64,000 nucleotides of DNA from Scandinavium lactucae (GCF_033843265.1 NZ_JAWXRD010000030.1:1-64000); one strand, 5' to 3'. Counted from the stretch's first letter, positions 16,839 to 26,206 are shown. The notes: generated by a model from the sequence alone, not told the origin. Made by a program: numbers and translations.

Positions 16839-18686
16839 TTACAGCTTATCGAGTAACTTCTTCAGGTCTTTGCCCGACTGGCTATCCTGGTTTTTGTCGG
16901 CCCAGGCTTTGAGACGGTCACGGGCTTCGCTTTGCAATTGCTTACGCAGCACCTGATCCACCTGCAAACTGTAGTTGAGCTCGGTCCATTTACCGTAGAC
17001 ACGCAGCGGGATCGCCGTTTGCTTCAGGGTCTCTACCAGCTTGCTTTCGCCCTGCCAGCCATCCACCACGCGCACATTGAAGCGCATGTCGCCCTCTTCC
17101 TTGACCAAGTCCAGCGTGCCCTTGCCGTCCAGCGCCAGTAAGGAGGATTTACCGGCCATGTCATCGAGCGTCATCACTCCGTTGTCTAACTCCAGATTGC
17201 TGGAGAATTCATCCAGACGGGTGGCGCTTTCCAGATTTTCTTTGGCGGTCACATGGGTGCTGCGTTCTACCGCCTGCTGCACCAGCTGCTGGAAGTTCAG
17301 CCCTTCGGCACGAGAATCCAGCAGAGAGACTTTAGCCTGGCCCTGCCAGCTGCGACGGAAGCTGTCCGCATCAATTTTGCCGCCGCTGAACTCGCCGTCG
17401 AGCGACAGTTTACCGGTGAGGTTGATAGGATAATCAAACGCCTTCAGCAGGGTCGCGATTTGAATATTGTCGATCTTCGGCTGGAAGGTTGAGACCGGCG
17501 TATTGCTGCGCGCATCTACGCTGCCCGGCAGCGACAGGGTGCCACCGTCGATGTTGCCCTGCAGTTCGGCGATAGTAAGCTGACCGAATTCATTGTTAGC
17601 CTGCAGGTTAACATCGGTGTAATTCATTCCCCGCCACAGAATTTGTTTGGCATTAAGGCCAATGGCCGCCCGGAAGCCGCGCAGGCTGCTATAGTCTGGG
17701 GTACTGATGTTCTCGGCGATCACCGGACGCTGTTGGCGAGACTGGCTTTGCCCTTGCTGATTCGCACTGGAATTTGCCGCTGGATTGGCCTGAGAAAGCA
17801 GGTTATCGAAATTGAGTTTGTCGGCGTGCAGGTTCAGCGTCCATTCCGGTTTCACCGCCAGCACCACGTTGCCGTCGCCGCCAAGCGAGCTGTCATTCGC
17901 CGTCAGCTGTAGCTGGCTAAAGCTCAGGCGCTTCTGATCTTCCTGCCATTCAGCCTGCAATGAGGCCTGACCGCCAATGCCCTGCGGCGGCAGATCGGCC
18001 CCCTGCAACTGCCAGTTGAGCTGGCTAAAGGTGGCGGTCAGCGAATGAGGATAATCGCCCGCGTTGACCTGCGCGCTGAAGGAGAGATTCAGGTCACGCT
18101 GATCGCGGTTCACGCGCCCGGAGAAATCGACGCTGGCGAGGTAATGGTTGTCCTGCTCCATTTGCAGTTTGATATCACGAATCGTGATTTGATCGTCACC
18201 TTCATGCTGGAACACCAGCACGCTATCATCGACCTGCAGTTTAGCGATATCAAAGGACCAGCCTTTGTCTTCCGGGGCCTGAGGCAGGGTATTTTCGCGC
18301 GGTGGGACCGGCACATCTTTGCGCTTCACCGCTTCAGTCTTCGGCGTCAGCTCGATCACTGCACCTTTAAGCATCACCTGATTGACCTGAAGCTGATGCG
18401 ACAACAACGGCATCAGCGCCACATCGAGGCGCATGTTATCGGCTTTCACCAACGGCGCGGCGGCACCCGGTTCGGTCAGGGTCATTCTGCCGGAAAGAAT
18501 ACTGAGCTGCGGCCAGACGTGCCAGCGCAGCGGGCCGTCCAGTTGAAGTTGATACCCGCTGCGCTCCGCTACCTGGCGCACCAGGTAGTCGCGGAAGTCG
18601 TTCGGATTAACCAGCAGCACCAGCGCCGACAGGCCGGCGACAATCACCACCAGCAAAATCATCAGCGTTGTCAGAATTCGTCTCAT
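16839..18686 (-). CDS. asmA: AsmA, outer-membrane assembly / lipid transport-related protein
   Basis: A 615-residue inner-membrane-anchored periplasmic protein of the AsmA-like group (related to YhdP, TamB and YicH), tied to outer-membrane homeostasis and, for the group, to phospholipid transfer between membranes. One N-terminal transmembrane segment (LTTLMILLVVIVAGLSALVL) is followed by the AsmA N-terminal domain and a long beta-rich region ending in the AsmA C-terminal domain. A Q/S-rich low-complexity stretch (SSANQQGQSQSRQQR) lies near residue 310. It follows dcd by 25 bp and is probably in the udk-dcd-asmA unit. E. coli AsmA has 617 residues. Confidence 0.95.
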   Translation of the reverse strand: MRRILTTLMILLVVIVAGLSALVLLVNPNDFRDYLVRQVAERSGYQLQLDGPLRWHVWPQLSILSGRMTLTEPGAAAPLVKADNMRLDVALMPLLSHQLQVNQVMLKGAVIELTPKTEAVKRKDVPVPPRENTLPQAPEDKGWSFDIAKLQVDDSVLVFQHEGDDQITIRDIKLQMEQDNHYLASVDFSGRVNRDQRDLNLSFSAQVNAGDYPHSLTATFSQLNWQLQGADLPPQGIGGQASLQAEWQEDQKRLSFSQLQLTANDSSLGGDGNVVLAVKPEWTLNLHADKLNFDNLLSQANPAANSSANQQGQSQSRQQRPVIAENISTPDYSSLRGFRAAIGLNAKQILWRGMNYTDVNLQANNEFGQLTIAELQGNIDGGTLSLPGSVDARSNTPVSTFQPKIDNIQIATLLKAFDYPINLTGKLSLDGEFSGGKIDADSFRRSWQGQAKVSLLDSRAEGLNFQQLVQQAVERSTHVTAKENLESATRLDEFSSNLELDNGVMTLDDMAGKSSLLALDGKGTLDLVKEEGDMRFNVRVVDGWQGESKLVETLKQTAIPLRVYGKWTELNYSLQVDQVLRKQLQSEARDRLKAWADKNQDSQSGKDLKKLLDKL

Positions 18687-18711
18687 GATGTCTCCGACGT
18701 CTCAGTCACGC

Positions 18712-19293
18712 TCAGTCTTTATCGATACGACTGGCAACCGCACCCTGCTGATCGCGATACTTCGCGTCTTCGCGGCGGTTGTAAGGCCGCGCAGCCGGGC
18801 CAGAAAGCGGTTCGAAGCTCAGGGCACCGATAAGCATTCCCGGGCGCAGCGCCAGCGGCAGTTTGCCCGAGTTGTAGAATTCAAGCACGATACAGCCGGA
18901 CCAGCCGGGATCGATGCGATGTGCGGTCACGTGAACCATCAGGCCCAGTCGCGCCAGAGAAGAGCGCCCGTCAAGCCAGCCCACTAAATCCGCAGGCAGG
19001 GTCACGGATTCCAGGGTCACGGCCAGCGCCAGTTCGCCAGGATGCAGATAGAACGCCTCGCCTTCGGCCAGCACGATTTCTTCGCTCATCACGCGGTCAA
19101 GCGCGGCACTGACTTCGGCTTTCGGCCCACTCAGGTCGATAAACGCAGCGGTGTGTCCGCTAAACGTACGGAATTTATTGCCGAGGCGAACGTCTACCGT
19201 CGCACCATTAATGCGTTCCACCGGCGGTCGTGGGGTAATCGCAAGACGGCCTTCATCCAGCCAGGCTTCAATATCTCGGTCACACAGACGCAT
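18712..19293 (-). CDS. dcd: dCTP deaminase Dcd
   Basis: Deaminates dCTP to dUTP, the main source of dUMP for thymidylate synthesis in enteric bacteria. The 193-residue trimeric enzyme shows GRSSLARLGLMVHVTAHRID (with the Ser111/Arg115 site) and the catalytic Glu138 in IVLEFYNSG. Nearly identical to E. coli Dcd over its whole length. It lies between udk and asmA on the same strand, so two pyrimidine genes are adjacent. Confidence 0.98.
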   Translation of the reverse strand: MRLCDRDIEAWLDEGRLAITPRPPVERINGATVDVRLGNKFRTFSGHTAAFIDLSGPKAEVSAALDRVMSEEIVLAEGEAFYLHPGELALAVTLESVTLPADLVGWLDGRSSLARLGLMVHVTAHRIDPGWSGCIVLEFYNSGKLPLALRPGMLIGALSFEPLSGPAARPYNRREDAKYRDQQGAVASRIDKD

Positions 19294-19364
19294 GCGTTAT
19301 CTCCTTTAATGCAGTATGCCCGGCGTCTACCGGGTCATTATGCACAGTACATAATTCAGGGGAA

Positions 19365-20006
19365 TTATTCAAAAAACTGACTAATTTTGGCCTTCAGAAT
19401 ATCAATGGCGATGCGGTTTTTCCCACCGCGCGGCACGATAATGTCGGCGTACTGTTTGGACGGCTCAATAAACTGCAGGAACATGGGGCGAACCGTTTTC
19501 TGGTATTGCGCCATCACGGAGTCCATCGAACGGCCACGCTCGTTAACATCACGCTTGATGCGGCGCATCAGGCAGATATCCAGCGGGGTATCGACGAAAA
19601 TAGAGAAGTTCATCTCTTCGCGCAGACGGGCATCAGTCAGCAGCAAAATCCCCTCGAGGATGATGACTTTCTTTGGCTTCACATGCACCGTTTGCGGCAT
19701 ACGGGTATGTTCGACATAGCTGTACACCGGCAATTCGATCGCCTCGCCACGCTTGAGCATCTGCAAATGCTGAAACAGCAGGCTGTGATCCATCGCGCTC
19801 GGATGGTCATAATTGGTTTTAACCCGGTCTTCCATCGACAGATGGCTCTGGTCTTTGTAATAGCTGTCTTCAGGGATCACACCAATGTGTTCATCGCCAA
19901 CTTGTTCACGTAATTCACGGTAAAGGGTACTGGAGATGAGACTTTTACCCGAAGCCGATGCGCCGGCGATGCCTATAATGACGCACTGATGAGACTTATC
20001 AGTCAT
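19365..20006 (-). CDS. udk: Uridine/cytidine kinase Udk
   Basis: Phosphorylates uridine and cytidine to UMP and CMP in pyrimidine salvage. The 213-residue protein has a Walker A loop GIAGASASGKS near residue 13 and the P-loop kinase segments EDSYYKDQSHL and YDHPSAMDH. The frame is open to 20117, but MTDKSHQCVIIGIAG (ATG at 20006) is the family start, and a promoter-like TATAAT lies at 20071-20076, inside the extension. Upstream of dcd by 71 bp. Confidence 0.97.
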   Translation of the reverse strand: MTDKSHQCVIIGIAGASASGKSLISSTLYRELREQVGDEHIGVIPEDSYYKDQSHLSMEDRVKTNYDHPSAMDHSLLFQHLQMLKRGEAIELPVYSYVEHTRMPQTVHVKPKKVIILEGILLLTDARLREEMNFSIFVDTPLDICLMRRIKRDVNERGRSMDSVMAQYQKTVRPMFLQFIEPSKQYADIIVPRGGKNRIAIDILKAKISQFFE

Positions 20007-20070
20007 ATATTTTTGCGACCTGATTAACCTGGATGATAGGAAGGGTGACGCCGGAGCGCCAAACGCGGCA

Positions 20071-20099
20071 ATTATAGGGATTTCAGCCCGTCGATACCA
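20071..20099 (-). promoter_or_regulatory. Probable udk promoter
   Basis: The minus strand has a perfect TATAAT (20076-20071) with TGGTAT 17 bp upstream as a weak -35, 65 bp before the udk ATG. The remaining DNA between udk and dgcE (20,100-20,349) is AT-rich promoter DNA; I see no gene in it. Confidence 0.5.
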
Positions 20100-20349
20100 G
20101 TCGAAAACAACATTCACCGTTGTAGGGATAAAAAGTGACTATTCGCAAATTAATATGTTCACTTTTCCAACGTGTTAGACAGATTTTACCCTGCTCCATG
20201 AATTTATCTCGCAATCTGTTAAATAATGACCAGATGGCATAGGAAATGTAAATTGTTTGTACTAGCATGATCCCATTTAGCATCCTAATGAATTCAGGCC
20301 AATTCCTCGTGAAAAGTCGCGGCCGGAAAGCCCTGGCGGAAAGCGGTAA

Positions 20350-23300
20350 ATGAAGACATCTGAACAGCAAGTGCCCGTTACGCCCTCACATCCGGTCCTG
20401 CGCATGATTAGCCTCGGGCTGCTGACGTTCATTTTTACGCTTTTCTCACTGGAATTAACACGTTTCGGCACCTTTCTCGCGCCGCTGTGGTTTCCGACCT
20501 CGATTATGATGGTGGCGTTTTATCGCCACACCGGGAAGATGTGGCCCCCGATTGCCGTCGCCTGTACGCTCGGCAACCTGCTGGCCTCCTGGGTGCTGTT
20601 CCCGCCGAGTACGCTGAACCTGATATATCCGGCGATTAATGCCATCGAAGCCGCGCTGGGCGCAATTCTGCTGCGTAAATTTTTGCCGCGCTATAATCCG
20701 CTGCAAAATCTGCACGACTGGGTAAGGCTGGCGCTGGCCAGTGCGGTGGTCCCGCCGCTGGTGGGGGGCGTGCTGGTGCTATTGCTTGCTCCGGCTGGGG
20801 ACCCGGTCCATACCTTCCTTGTGTGGGTGCTGTCAGAGGCCATTGGCGCTCTGGCGCTGGTGCCGCTCGGCCTGCTGTATAAGAGCCGCTATCTGTTACG
20901 CCATCGCAATCCGCGAATGCTCATGGAAACGCTGCTCACCCTGGCGGTGACGCTGGCGCTCAGCGCCATGTCGATGCTCTGGATGCCATGGCCGTTTACC
21001 TGCGTGATCGTTCTGCTGATGTGGAGCGCGGTACGCCTGCCGCGCATGGAAGCCTTTACCGTTTTCCTTGTCACTATCATGATGGTCTCGCTGATGATGG
21101 CGAGTCACCCTGCCACCCTGCACACCCCGCAGCTTTACGCCATGAGCAACGTGCCGTGGCTACCGTTCCTGATGATTCTCCTGCCCGCCAATATTATGAC
21201 CATGGTGATGTACGCCTTCCGGGCGGAGCGCAAACACATTACCGAGAGCGAAGAGCGCTTTCGCAATGCGATGGAATATTCCGCCATTGGCATGGCGCTG
21301 GTGGGCACCGAAGGCCAGTGGCTACAGGCCAACAAAGCCTTGTGCAAATTCCTCGGCTATAGCCAGAACGAGCTGCGCACCATGACCTTCCAGCAGCTCA
21401 CCTTACCGGAAGATCTCGACAGTGACCTGGCGCAGCTCGAACAGCTGATCGGCGGCGAAATCAACACCTACACCATGGAAAAGCGCTATTACACGCGCAA
21501 AGGTGATGTGGTCTGGGCACTGCTGGCGGTGTCGCTGGTACGGCACGCTGACGGGACGCCGCTCTATTTCATTGCCCAGATCGAAGACATTAACGACCTC
21601 AAACACACGGAGTGGGTCAATAAACGCCTGATGGAGCGCATAACCCTCGCCAACGAAGCGGGCGGGATTGGCATCTGGGAGTGGGAGCTGGAACCTGATC
21701 TTATCTCCTGGGACAAGCGCATGTTCGAGCTGTACGAGATCCCTTCCCATCTCAAACCCACCTGGCAACTGTGGCATAACTGCCTGGTGGATGAAGACCG
21801 GGAGCAGGCGGAGCGTACTATCCGCAACGCTCTCAGCGCCCGCGCGCCGTTCAAACTCGAATTTCGTATCCAGGTCAAAGAAGGCATCCGGCATATTCGC
21901 TCGCTGGCGAATCGGGTGCTGAATAAACAGGGCGAAGTGGAGCGCCTGCTCGGCATCAATATGGACATGACCGAGGTGAAACAGCTTAACGAGGCGCTGT
22001 TCCAGGAGAAAGAACGCCTGCACATTACCCTGGATTCTATCGGCGAAGCGGTGCTCTGTACCGATGTCGATATGAACGTGATTTTTATGAACCCGGTCGC
22101 CGAAAAAATGAGTGGCTGGAACCAGGACGAAGCGATGAAGCAGCCGCTGCTTAACGTGCTGCGCATCACCTTTGGCGATAACGGCCCGCTGATGGAAAAC
22201 ATTCACAGCGGTGATATGTCGCGAACGGATATCGAACAGGATGTGGTGCTGCACTGCCGTCGAGGCGGCAGTTATGACATCCATTACAGCATTACGCCGC
22301 TCAGCACACTCGACGGGCAAAACATCGGCTCGGTGCTGGTTATTCAGGACGTGACCGAATCCCGGAAGATGCTGCGCCAGTTGAGCTATAGCGCATCTCA
22401 CGATGCCCTGACCCATCTCGCTAACCGCGTTAGCTTTGAGAATCACCTCAAGCGGCTGCTGCAAACCGTGCAGGAAACCCATCAGCGTCACGCGCTGGTG
22501 TTTATCGATCTCGACCGCTTTAAGGCGGTTAATGACACCGCAGGCCACGCGGCGGGCGATGCGCTGCTGCGCGAGCTGTCGTCGATGATGCTCGGGATGC
22601 TGCGCACCAGCGATATTTTGGCGCGCCTCGGCGGCGATGAATTTGGCCTGCTGCTGCCGGACTGCAACGTCGAGAGCGCCCGTTATATTTCCAATCGCAT
22701 CATTCAGGCCATTAATGATTATCACTTTATGTGGGAGGGTCGCCTGCACCGTATCGGTGCCAGCGCCGGGATAACCCTGATAGATGAGCACAACACCCTG
22801 GCCTCGGAAGTAATGTCGCAGGCCGATGTCGCCTGCTACACCTCGAAAAATAACGGTCGCGGGATGGTCAGCGTGTATGAGCCGCAGCTGGACAGGCTGC
22901 ATCAGCAGCGCAGCATGATGTCTCTCGACGAGCAGTGGAACATGGTGCGCGACAACCATCTGCTGCTGATGGCGCGCGGGGTGGCCTCGCCACGGGTGCC
23001 GGAAAGCAGCAACTTCTGGCTGCTGTCGCTGCGCCTGTGGACCAGCGAAGGTGAGATGGTGGAAGAACAGGCGTTCCGCCGAGGGCTGGCAGACCAGGAG
23101 TTGGTCCACGCCCTCGACCGACGCATCTATCAGGAATTCTTCCAGCGCTGGGCACACATAGTTGCCGCACGCGGGATAAGCGTCACCCTGCCACTGTCGG
23201 CAGCCGGTCTGACTGGGCCGGTTCTGGTGAACGACATTCTCGATGGTCTACAGCACAGCGGGATGCCTGCGCGGCTTCTGCATCTGGTGTTTAGCGCCGC

Positions 23301-23673
23301 TAGCCTGTTGCACTCCGGGGTTCAGGACGGCCTGAACCAACTGCGCCAGGCGGGTTGCAAAATTATCATCAGCCAGGTCGGCCAGGATTTAGAACTGTTT
23401 GAACACCTGTCGCCCGGTATAGCGGATTACATCATGCTGGATCCGGACATCATCGGGAACGTTCATGCCAGCCTGATGGACGAGATGATGGTCACCATCG
23501 TGCAGGGCCACGCCCAGCGCCTGGGGCTCAAAACCATTGCCGGACCGACCCATCAGGCGTTAACCATGGATACGCTCTCCGGCATCGGGGTCGATTTCAT
23601 TTATGGCGATACCATTGCGGCGAACCAGCCGCTGGAGCTGGTGCTCAACAGCAGCTATTTCGCCATTAACTGA
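20350..23673 (+). CDS. dgcE: Diguanylate cyclase DgcE (YegE)
   Basis: A 1,107-residue inner-membrane c-di-GMP synthase; in E. coli it sits at the top of the cascade controlling curli and cellulose. Order: an N-terminal MASE1 sensor with about eight to ten membrane segments (to about residue 290), three PAS domains (YSAIGMALVGTEGQWLQANK; LITLANEAGG region; LDSIGEAVLCTDVDMNVIFM), then a GGDEF domain with intact GGDEF at 761-765 and an inhibitory I-site RTSD at 752-755, then a degenerate EAL domain lacking the EAL, DDFG and other metal-binding motifs. So it should be an active, feedback-inhibited cyclase without phosphodiesterase activity. The 3' end overlaps alkA by 19 bp tail to tail. Confidence 0.96.
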   Translation: MKTSEQQVPVTPSHPVLRMISLGLLTFIFTLFSLELTRFGTFLAPLWFPTSIMMVAFYRHTGKMWPPIAVACTLGNLLASWVLFPPSTLNLIYPAINAIEAALGAILLRKFLPRYNPLQNLHDWVRLALASAVVPPLVGGVLVLLLAPAGDPVHTFLVWVLSEAIGALALVPLGLLYKSRYLLRHRNPRMLMETLLTLAVTLALSAMSMLWMPWPFTCVIVLLMWSAVRLPRMEAFTVFLVTIMMVSLMMASHPATLHTPQLYAMSNVPWLPFLMILLPANIMTMVMYAFRAERKHITESEERFRNAMEYSAIGMALVGTEGQWLQANKALCKFLGYSQNELRTMTFQQLTLPEDLDSDLAQLEQLIGGEINTYTMEKRYYTRKGDVVWALLAVSLVRHADGTPLYFIAQIEDINDLKHTEWVNKRLMERITLANEAGGIGIWEWELEPDLISWDKRMFELYEIPSHLKPTWQLWHNCLVDEDREQAERTIRNALSARAPFKLEFRIQVKEGIRHIRSLANRVLNKQGEVERLLGINMDMTEVKQLNEALFQEKERLHITLDSIGEAVLCTDVDMNVIFMNPVAEKMSGWNQDEAMKQPLLNVLRITFGDNGPLMENIHSGDMSRTDIEQDVVLHCRRGGSYDIHYSITPLSTLDGQNIGSVLVIQDVTESRKMLRQLSYSASHDALTHLANRVSFENHLKRLLQTVQETHQRHALVFIDLDRFKAVNDTAGHAAGDALLRELSSMMLGMLRTSDILARLGGDEFGLLLPDCNVESARYISNRIIQAINDYHFMWEGRLHRIGASAGITLIDEHNTLASEVMSQADVACYTSKNNGRGMVSVYEPQLDRLHQQRSMMSLDEQWNMVRDNHLLLMARGVASPRVPESSNFWLLSLRLWTSEGEMVEEQAFRRGLADQELVHALDRRIYQEFFQRWAHIVAARGISVTLPLSAAGLTGPVLVNDILDGLQHSGMPARLLHLVFSAASLLHSGVQDGLNQLRQAGCKIIISQVGQDLELFEHLSPGIADYIMLDPDIIGNVHASLMDEMMVTIVQGHAQRLGLKTIAGPTHQALTMDTLSGIGVDFIYGDTIAANQPLELVLNSSYFAIN

Positions 23674-24518
23674 TCCGCAGGCTTGAACGCGTCGCTGTAC
23701 CAGATGTGCAACAAGGCATAGGAGCGCCAGGGCTGCCAGCGCTCCGCATAGCGGCGAATTTGTGCCGGGGTCATGCCGGGAAAACGCTGTTTTATAAGGT
23801 AGTCGTCCGGAAGGAACACGTCTTTCGCCTGCCAGCCACGCAGGGCGAAGTAGTTTGCCGTCCAGCGCCCGATGCCAGGGAAGGTTTGCAGCACTTTCAT
23901 CGCGGCGTCGATATTATCCGGCGGCGTCAACGGTAGCGCCCCGGAAATCGCCGCCTGCGCCAGATGAATCAACGCCTCTGCACGCTTGACCGGCATCCCT
24001 AACGCTTTCAGCGCCAGCGGGCAGGCCAACGCCAGTTGCTGGGGCGTCGGGAAACAGATGAACTCGGGGTCATCTTCCAGCGGCGTACCATACGCCTTCG
24101 CCACGCGGCTGGTGAGCTTCGCCGCCATCGCCACGCTCACCAGTTGTCCGAGGATCGCCCGCACGCCCTGCTCAAAAGGATCAACGCAGCCGGGCAGACG
24201 CAGGCCCGGTCGCGCGGCGGCCAGTTCCCCCAGCGCCGCCGATACCTGCTGTGGCTCACAGCGCAAATCGAAAAGCTGTTCAAGACGTTGCAGACACGCC
24301 TCCTTTACTGGCAACAAGCCGTCAGACAGCGTAATGACCAGCGTGTGCGAGGCTTCGTCCGGCGTGACACGCATCAAGCCTTGATGGCCATCGAGGGCAA
24401 AACTGCGGATATAGGTTTGCCCTGCAAAGCGTTCGACGCCTTCAACGGTACGTGCCGCCAGAAAACCCATCATCCAGGCCCAGTCATACGGCGCTTGCCA
24501 CGGTAACGTAAACATCAT
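23655..24518 (-). CDS. alkA: DNA-3-methyladenine glycosylase II AlkA
   Basis: Excises alkylated bases such as 3-methyladenine in base excision repair; in E. coli induced by Ada. The 287-residue protein has the AlkA N-terminal domain, a helix-hairpin-helix (LQTFPGIGRWTANYF, about 210-224) and the catalytic Asp238 in VFLPDDYLIK. RPGLRLPGCVDPFEQGVRAI and QLVSVAMAAKLTSRVA are near-identical to E. coli. It converges on dgcE with a 19-bp overlap, so the two stop codons lie inside each other's genes. No clear Ada box was identified upstream. Confidence 0.96.
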   Translation of the reverse strand: MMFTLPWQAPYDWAWMMGFLAARTVEGVERFAGQTYIRSFALDGHQGLMRVTPDEASHTLVITLSDGLLPVKEACLQRLEQLFDLRCEPQQVSAALGELAAARPGLRLPGCVDPFEQGVRAILGQLVSVAMAAKLTSRVAKAYGTPLEDDPEFICFPTPQQLALACPLALKALGMPVKRAEALIHLAQAAISGALPLTPPDNIDAAMKVLQTFPGIGRWTANYFALRGWQAKDVFLPDDYLIKQRFPGMTPAQIRRYAERWQPWRSYALLHIWYSDAFKPADQLMAK

Positions 24519-24650
24519 CCCTCCTCGGTAAGTCGCTCAAGCATAACTGCTTAAGGTGTTTAGTGCCTTGCTTTCATATTCCAGTTGTCGCCAGCGTAAC
24601 ATTCCGCTAAAGTCGTCGCCCTTTCTTCACTGGCATGGGGAATTTGCAAG

Positions 24651-26003
24651 GTGTTTATTGGTTTTGACTATGGTACGGCGAACTGTTCAGTGGCCGTCAT
24701 GCGCGGTGATTCACCGCAGCTGTTAACGCTCGAAAACGGCAGTTCGCTGCTGCCTTCGATGCTCTGCGCTCCCACGCGCGAATCGGTCAGCGAGTGGCTG
24801 TATCGTCAATATGACGTGCCCGCCACCGGGGATGAAACCGAAGCGCTGTTACGCCGGGCGATCCGCTATAACCGCGAAGAAGATATCGAGGTGCTGCCCG
24901 GCAGCGTGCAGTTCGGTCTCGCATCACTCAAACAGTACATCGACGACCCGGAAGAAGTGTACTTCGTCAAATCGCCGAAGTCGTTTTTGGGTGCCAGCGG
25001 GCTAAAGCCGCAGCAGGTGGCGCTGTTCGAAGACCTGGTCTGTGCCATGATGCTGCATATCAAGCAGCAGGCAGAAACCCAGCTGACCGACCCCATCACC
25101 CAGGCGGTGATAGGCCGTCCGATTAACTTCCAGGGCCTCGGCGGCGATGACGCCAACGAACAGGCCCAGGGCATTCTGGAACGCGCAGCACAGCGAGCCG
25201 GTTTCGCCGACGTGGTGTTCCAGTATGAACCGGTGGCGGCAGGGCTGGATTTCGAAGCCACGCTGAGCGCTGAAAAACGCGTCCTGGTGGTGGATATCGG
25301 CGGCGGGACGACCGACTGCTCATTACTGCTGATGGGTCCGCAATGGCGTGCGCGTCGTGACCGTGAGAGCAGCCTGCTCGGTCACAGCGGCTGTCGCGTG
25401 GGCGGGAACGATCTGGATATTGCCCTGGCGTTCAAATGCCTGATGCCGCTGTTGGGCATGGGCGGCGAAACCGAAAAAGGCATCGCCCTGCCGGTGTTGC
25501 CGTGGTGGAACGCCGTCGCCATCAACGATGTTCCGGCGCAAACCGATTTTTACAGCACCGCCAACGGCAGGATGCTGCGTGACCTGGTGCGCGATGCCCG
25601 CGATTCGGACAAAGTCAGCTTGCTGTTGAAAACCTGGCAGCAGCGTCTGAGCTATCGCCTGGTGCGCAGCGCCGAAGAGAGCAAAATCGCGCTCTCCGAT
25701 AAAGCGGATATCACCACCGCCCTACCGTTCTTAAGCCCGACACTGGCGGCGGACATCAATCAACTGGGGCTGGAAACCGCGCTTAATCAGCCGTTAACCC
25801 GCATTCTTGAGCAGGTTCAGCTGGCGCTGGATAACGGTCGTGAAAAGCCAGACGTTATCTACCTGACAGGCGGTAGCGCCCGCTCGCCGCTGATCAAAAA
25901 AGCGCTGGCCCAGCAGCTACCGGGCATTGAAATTGCCGGTGGCGATGACTTTGGTTCGGTTACCGCCGGTCTGGCCCGCTGGGCTCAGGTCGTCTTTGCC
26001 TGA
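24651..26003 (+). CDS. yegD: Hsp70-family chaperone-like protein YegD
   Basis: A 450-residue protein consisting only of the actin-like/Hsp70 ATPase domain without a peptide-binding domain. It shows the phosphate loop FIGFDYGTANCSVAV at the start, VLVVDIGGGTTDCSLLLMGP as phosphate 2, and the adenosine motif VIYLTGGSARSPLIKKAL. Function is unknown; possibly chaperone-related. The start codon is GTG at 24651, preceded by GCAAG, giving the E. coli N-terminus MFIGFDYGTANCSV. A hairpin with 9-bp arms (CGAAAAAGC/GCTTTTTCG, 26018-26051) just after the stop may be its terminator. In E. coli K-12 several genes (yegI, pphC, yegL) follow; here only the Ibs/Sib locus does. Confidence 0.94.
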   Translation: MFIGFDYGTANCSVAVMRGDSPQLLTLENGSSLLPSMLCAPTRESVSEWLYRQYDVPATGDETEALLRRAIRYNREEDIEVLPGSVQFGLASLKQYIDDPEEVYFVKSPKSFLGASGLKPQQVALFEDLVCAMMLHIKQQAETQLTDPITQAVIGRPINFQGLGGDDANEQAQGILERAAQRAGFADVVFQYEPVAAGLDFEATLSAEKRVLVVDIGGGTTDCSLLLMGPQWRARRDRESSLLGHSGCRVGGNDLDIALAFKCLMPLLGMGGETEKGIALPVLPWWNAVAINDVPAQTDFYSTANGRMLRDLVRDARDSDKVSLLLKTWQQRLSYRLVRSAEESKIALSDKADITTALPFLSPTLAADINQLGLETALNQPLTRILEQVQLALDNGREKPDVIYLTGGSARSPLIKKALAQQLPGIEIAGGDDFGSVTAGLARWAQVVFA

Positions 26004-26031
26004 GTTGCGAGCTGGCTCGAAAAAGCGAGGA

Positions 26032-26060
26032 TTGACTTCGCTGCTTTTTCGACCTACCGT
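26032..26060 (+). promoter_or_regulatory. Promoter of sib antitoxin RNA
   Basis: TTGACT (26032-26037) and TACCGT (26055-26060) are separated by 17 bp and place the RNA start near 26066. Strong -35 and ideal spacing fit a constitutively made antitoxin. Confidence 0.7.
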
Positions 26061-26065
26061 AAGGG

Positions 26066-26206
26066 TGAAGGGCGAGGGAGGATTTCTTCCCCCTCTGGTC
26101 TCTTAGTAAGCTGGTGAGCTAATCACTAAGAGAATGACCAGTATGATGACCAACTTCATCATATCCCTTTCCCAATACAAAGCCCCTGCTTCGGTAGGGG
26201 CTTTCC
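26066..26206 (+). ncRNA. sib: Sib-family antitoxin RNA
   Basis: About 141 nt, antisense to the whole ibs toxin gene. The 5' part is the purine-rich GTGAAGGGCGAGGGAGG stretch with a CCCCCT complement typical of Sib (formerly QUAD) RNAs, and the 3' end is a terminator hairpin AGCCCCTGC...TAGGGGCTT at 26181-26203. Sib RNAs base-pair with ibs mRNA and block translation of the toxic peptide. The 5' end is inferred from the promoter; the 3' end from the terminator. The letter of the paralogue (A to E) cannot be set from one copy. Confidence 0.85.
26103..26162 (-). CDS. ibs: Ibs-family type I toxin peptide
   Basis: A 19-residue hydrophobic peptide, MMKLVIILVILLVISSPAY, encoded entirely within the antisense of the sib RNA. 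It matches the E. coli Ibs toxins (for example MMKHVIILVILLVISFQAY as I recall IbsA), with the core VIILVILLVIS identical. The preceding AAAGGGAT is a good ribosome-binding site. Ibs peptides insert into the inner membrane and depolarise it when overproduced; translation is normally blocked by Sib. Sited between yegD and mdtA, where K-12 carries ibsA/ibsB. Confidence 0.9.
   Translation of the reverse strand: MMKLVIILVILLVISSPAY

Noticed and set aside
20100..20349. Possible small gene between udk and dgcE
   Set aside because: No frame with a ribosome-binding site or plausible composition; most likely promoter DNA.
21403..23157. Long minus-strand frame opposite dgcE
   Set aside because: Translation is the usual His/Arg/Gln-rich shadow of a GC-rich coding strand; dgcE is fully conserved on the plus strand.
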